Assembly (NCBI GenBank): GCA_012719125.1
Contig: JAAYAY010000322.1
Span: 1-64,000 of the forward strand
Direction: 5' to 3'
DNA from: Planctomycetaceae bacterium
Lineage (GTDB): Bacteria; Planctomycetota; Planctomycetia; Pirellulales; Thermoguttaceae
DNA length: 64,000 bases
Below, one piece after another: positions 63,418 to 64,000 of the stretch. Positions within the stretch are counted from its first letter, which is position 1; each line of letters begins with the position of its first letter. The position numbers and the translations under genes were made by a program. The notes beneath the pieces were generated by a model, which saw only the letters and a list, made by a program, of their open reading frames with translations, ran no database searches and was not told the origin of the DNA.

Positions 63418-64000
63418 ATGACCACCTCTCCTGAAACCTCCGATTCCTGGTCCGGTTCTCGGTCTCGAGGAATGTCGCGCCGGGCGATTCTCTGCCTGGT
63501 CGTGATGGCGGCGTTGTTTCCGGTCGTGCTCTATGGAGCGTACCGAGCGCTGTGGAGCATGAACGACGACGCCGTCAGTTGGACCGGTTCCAACCTCGAC
63601 TCGCGGCGACGCCTTGAGTGGTTCGACGCGCATTTCGCCGCCTCCGACTCCATCCTCGTCTCGTGGAACGGCTGCACGCTCGACGACGCGCGGCTGGATC
63701 GATTCGCCGAGTCGCTGGAAAGTGGGCGGTACGCGTGGCTCGACCGGGTAGTCACCGGCCGCCAGATACTGGAAGAGTTGACCGCCCCGCCGTACGGACG
63801 TCATCGTGCCGAGGCCATCGCCCAACTGCGCAACGTGATGATCGGCCCCGATGGCGAGACAACATGCGCAGTTGTCATTCTCACCGACGCGGCCAAGGAG
63901 AACGGCCGCGAGGTTCTCCGGGAGCTTCGCGCGGTCGCCCAGGACGATGGCGGAATCGACGCCGAGTCGCTTCACCTGGCGGGGCATCTGGTCGAAACGG
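63418..64000 (+). CDS. RND/MMPL-type exporter, N-terminal part (cut by the window edge)
   Basis: 194 codons are seen, with no stop before the window ends. MSRRAILCLVVMAALFPVVL is the first membrane helix. The following LEWFDAHFAASDSILVSWNG then CTLDDARLDRFAESLESG and the GPDGETTCAVVILTDAAKEN blocks match the periplasmic head of planctomycete RND-superfamily exporters. ATG at 63418 is the first start in frame; an ATG at 63472 (MSRRAIL) is another. The substrate is unknown. It is divergent from the Gfo/Idh gene. Confidence 0.75.
   Translation, partial: MTTSPETSDSWSGSRSRGMSRRAILCLVVMAALFPVVLYGAYRALWSMNDDAVSWTGSNLDSRRRLEWFDAHFAASDSILVSWNGCTLDDARLDRFAESLESGRYAWLDRVVTGRQILEELTAPPYGRHRAEAIAQLRNVMIGPDGETTCAVVILTDAAKENGREVLRELRAVAQDDGGIDAESLHLAGHLVET

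Noticed and set aside
1-64000. CRISPR array or tRNA genes
   Set aside because: No regularly spaced direct repeats and no tRNA cloverleaf were recognised by eye; a scan with dedicated tools was not possible.

Overview
This window looks like a chromosomal piece of a high-GC planctomycete, most likely a Pirellulales-type member of the Planctomycetota. The evidence is the gene mix. It has secreted sulfatases, several twin-arginine-exported Gfo/Idh/MocA oxidoreductases and TIM-barrel sugar isomerases. It also has a WD40 protein with a HEAT-like tail, a large c-heme protein with a hydrazine-synthase-alpha-like body and a SUMF1-like end, and many short hairpin repeats between genes. No rRNA, tRNA, CRISPR array, plasmid origin or phage module was recognised. 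The only classical insertion sequence gene is one ISL3-type transposase at 38462-39745. The right edge cuts an RND-type exporter gene that begins at 63418.

Layout: 226-3465 holds two divergent sulfatases; 3554-8375 a WD40 protein, a hydroxypyruvate-isomerase-like protein and a GH43-like glycosidase; 8726-12126 a C-terminally short SecA paralogue convergent with an HlyD-like adaptor, sharing a CTAG at their stops. 12873-22789 is mostly secreted carbohydrate and redox enzymes: an FAD oxidoreductase, the 1306-residue diheme/SUMF1-like protein, a Gfo/Idh protein and a second five-bladed-propeller glycosidase. 23104-27074 holds a lipoprotein, an HtrA protease, ThiL and TsaE. 27322-36450 holds a Tat TIM-barrel protein, a GxxExxY PD-(D/E)XK-like protein bracketed by two copies of a palindromic repeat, a YbaK-type editing protein, a sugar isomerase, another Gfo/Idh protein, a B12-binding radical SAM protein, a heme-bearing squalene-cyclase-fold protein and a nucleoside hydrolase. 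36778-44625 holds PilT with a zinc-ribbon protein, the ISL3 transposase, a PadR regulator with two related membrane proteins, and a ThiH/HydG-like radical SAM protein. 44876-53121 holds a large conserved secreted protein, a small metallopeptidase, a split UxaA/SuyAB-type dehydratase, a VCBS-repeat protein and a heparinase-like lyase. 53178-63131 holds a xylose-isomerase-like protein, an ECF sigma factor directly followed by a giant alpha-2-macroglobulin with an anti-sigma-like zinc finger at its N terminus, a GH71/99-like hydrolase and a third Gfo/Idh protein.

Together the genes describe a polysaccharide-degrading, heavily exporting cell: sulfatases, lyases and glycosidases outside, Tat-exported oxidoreductases and isomerases, and an altronate/sulfolactate-type dehydratase for sugar acids. 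The most unusual items are the ECF sigma factor plus anti-sigma/alpha-2-macroglobulin fusion, which also carries an internal pseudopilin-like segment; the repeat-flanked GxxExxY gene with a gene-less copy of the same repeat 8 kb away; and the short SecA next to an HlyD-like adaptor. Function calls rest on reading motifs and recalled family features; no database search was run.
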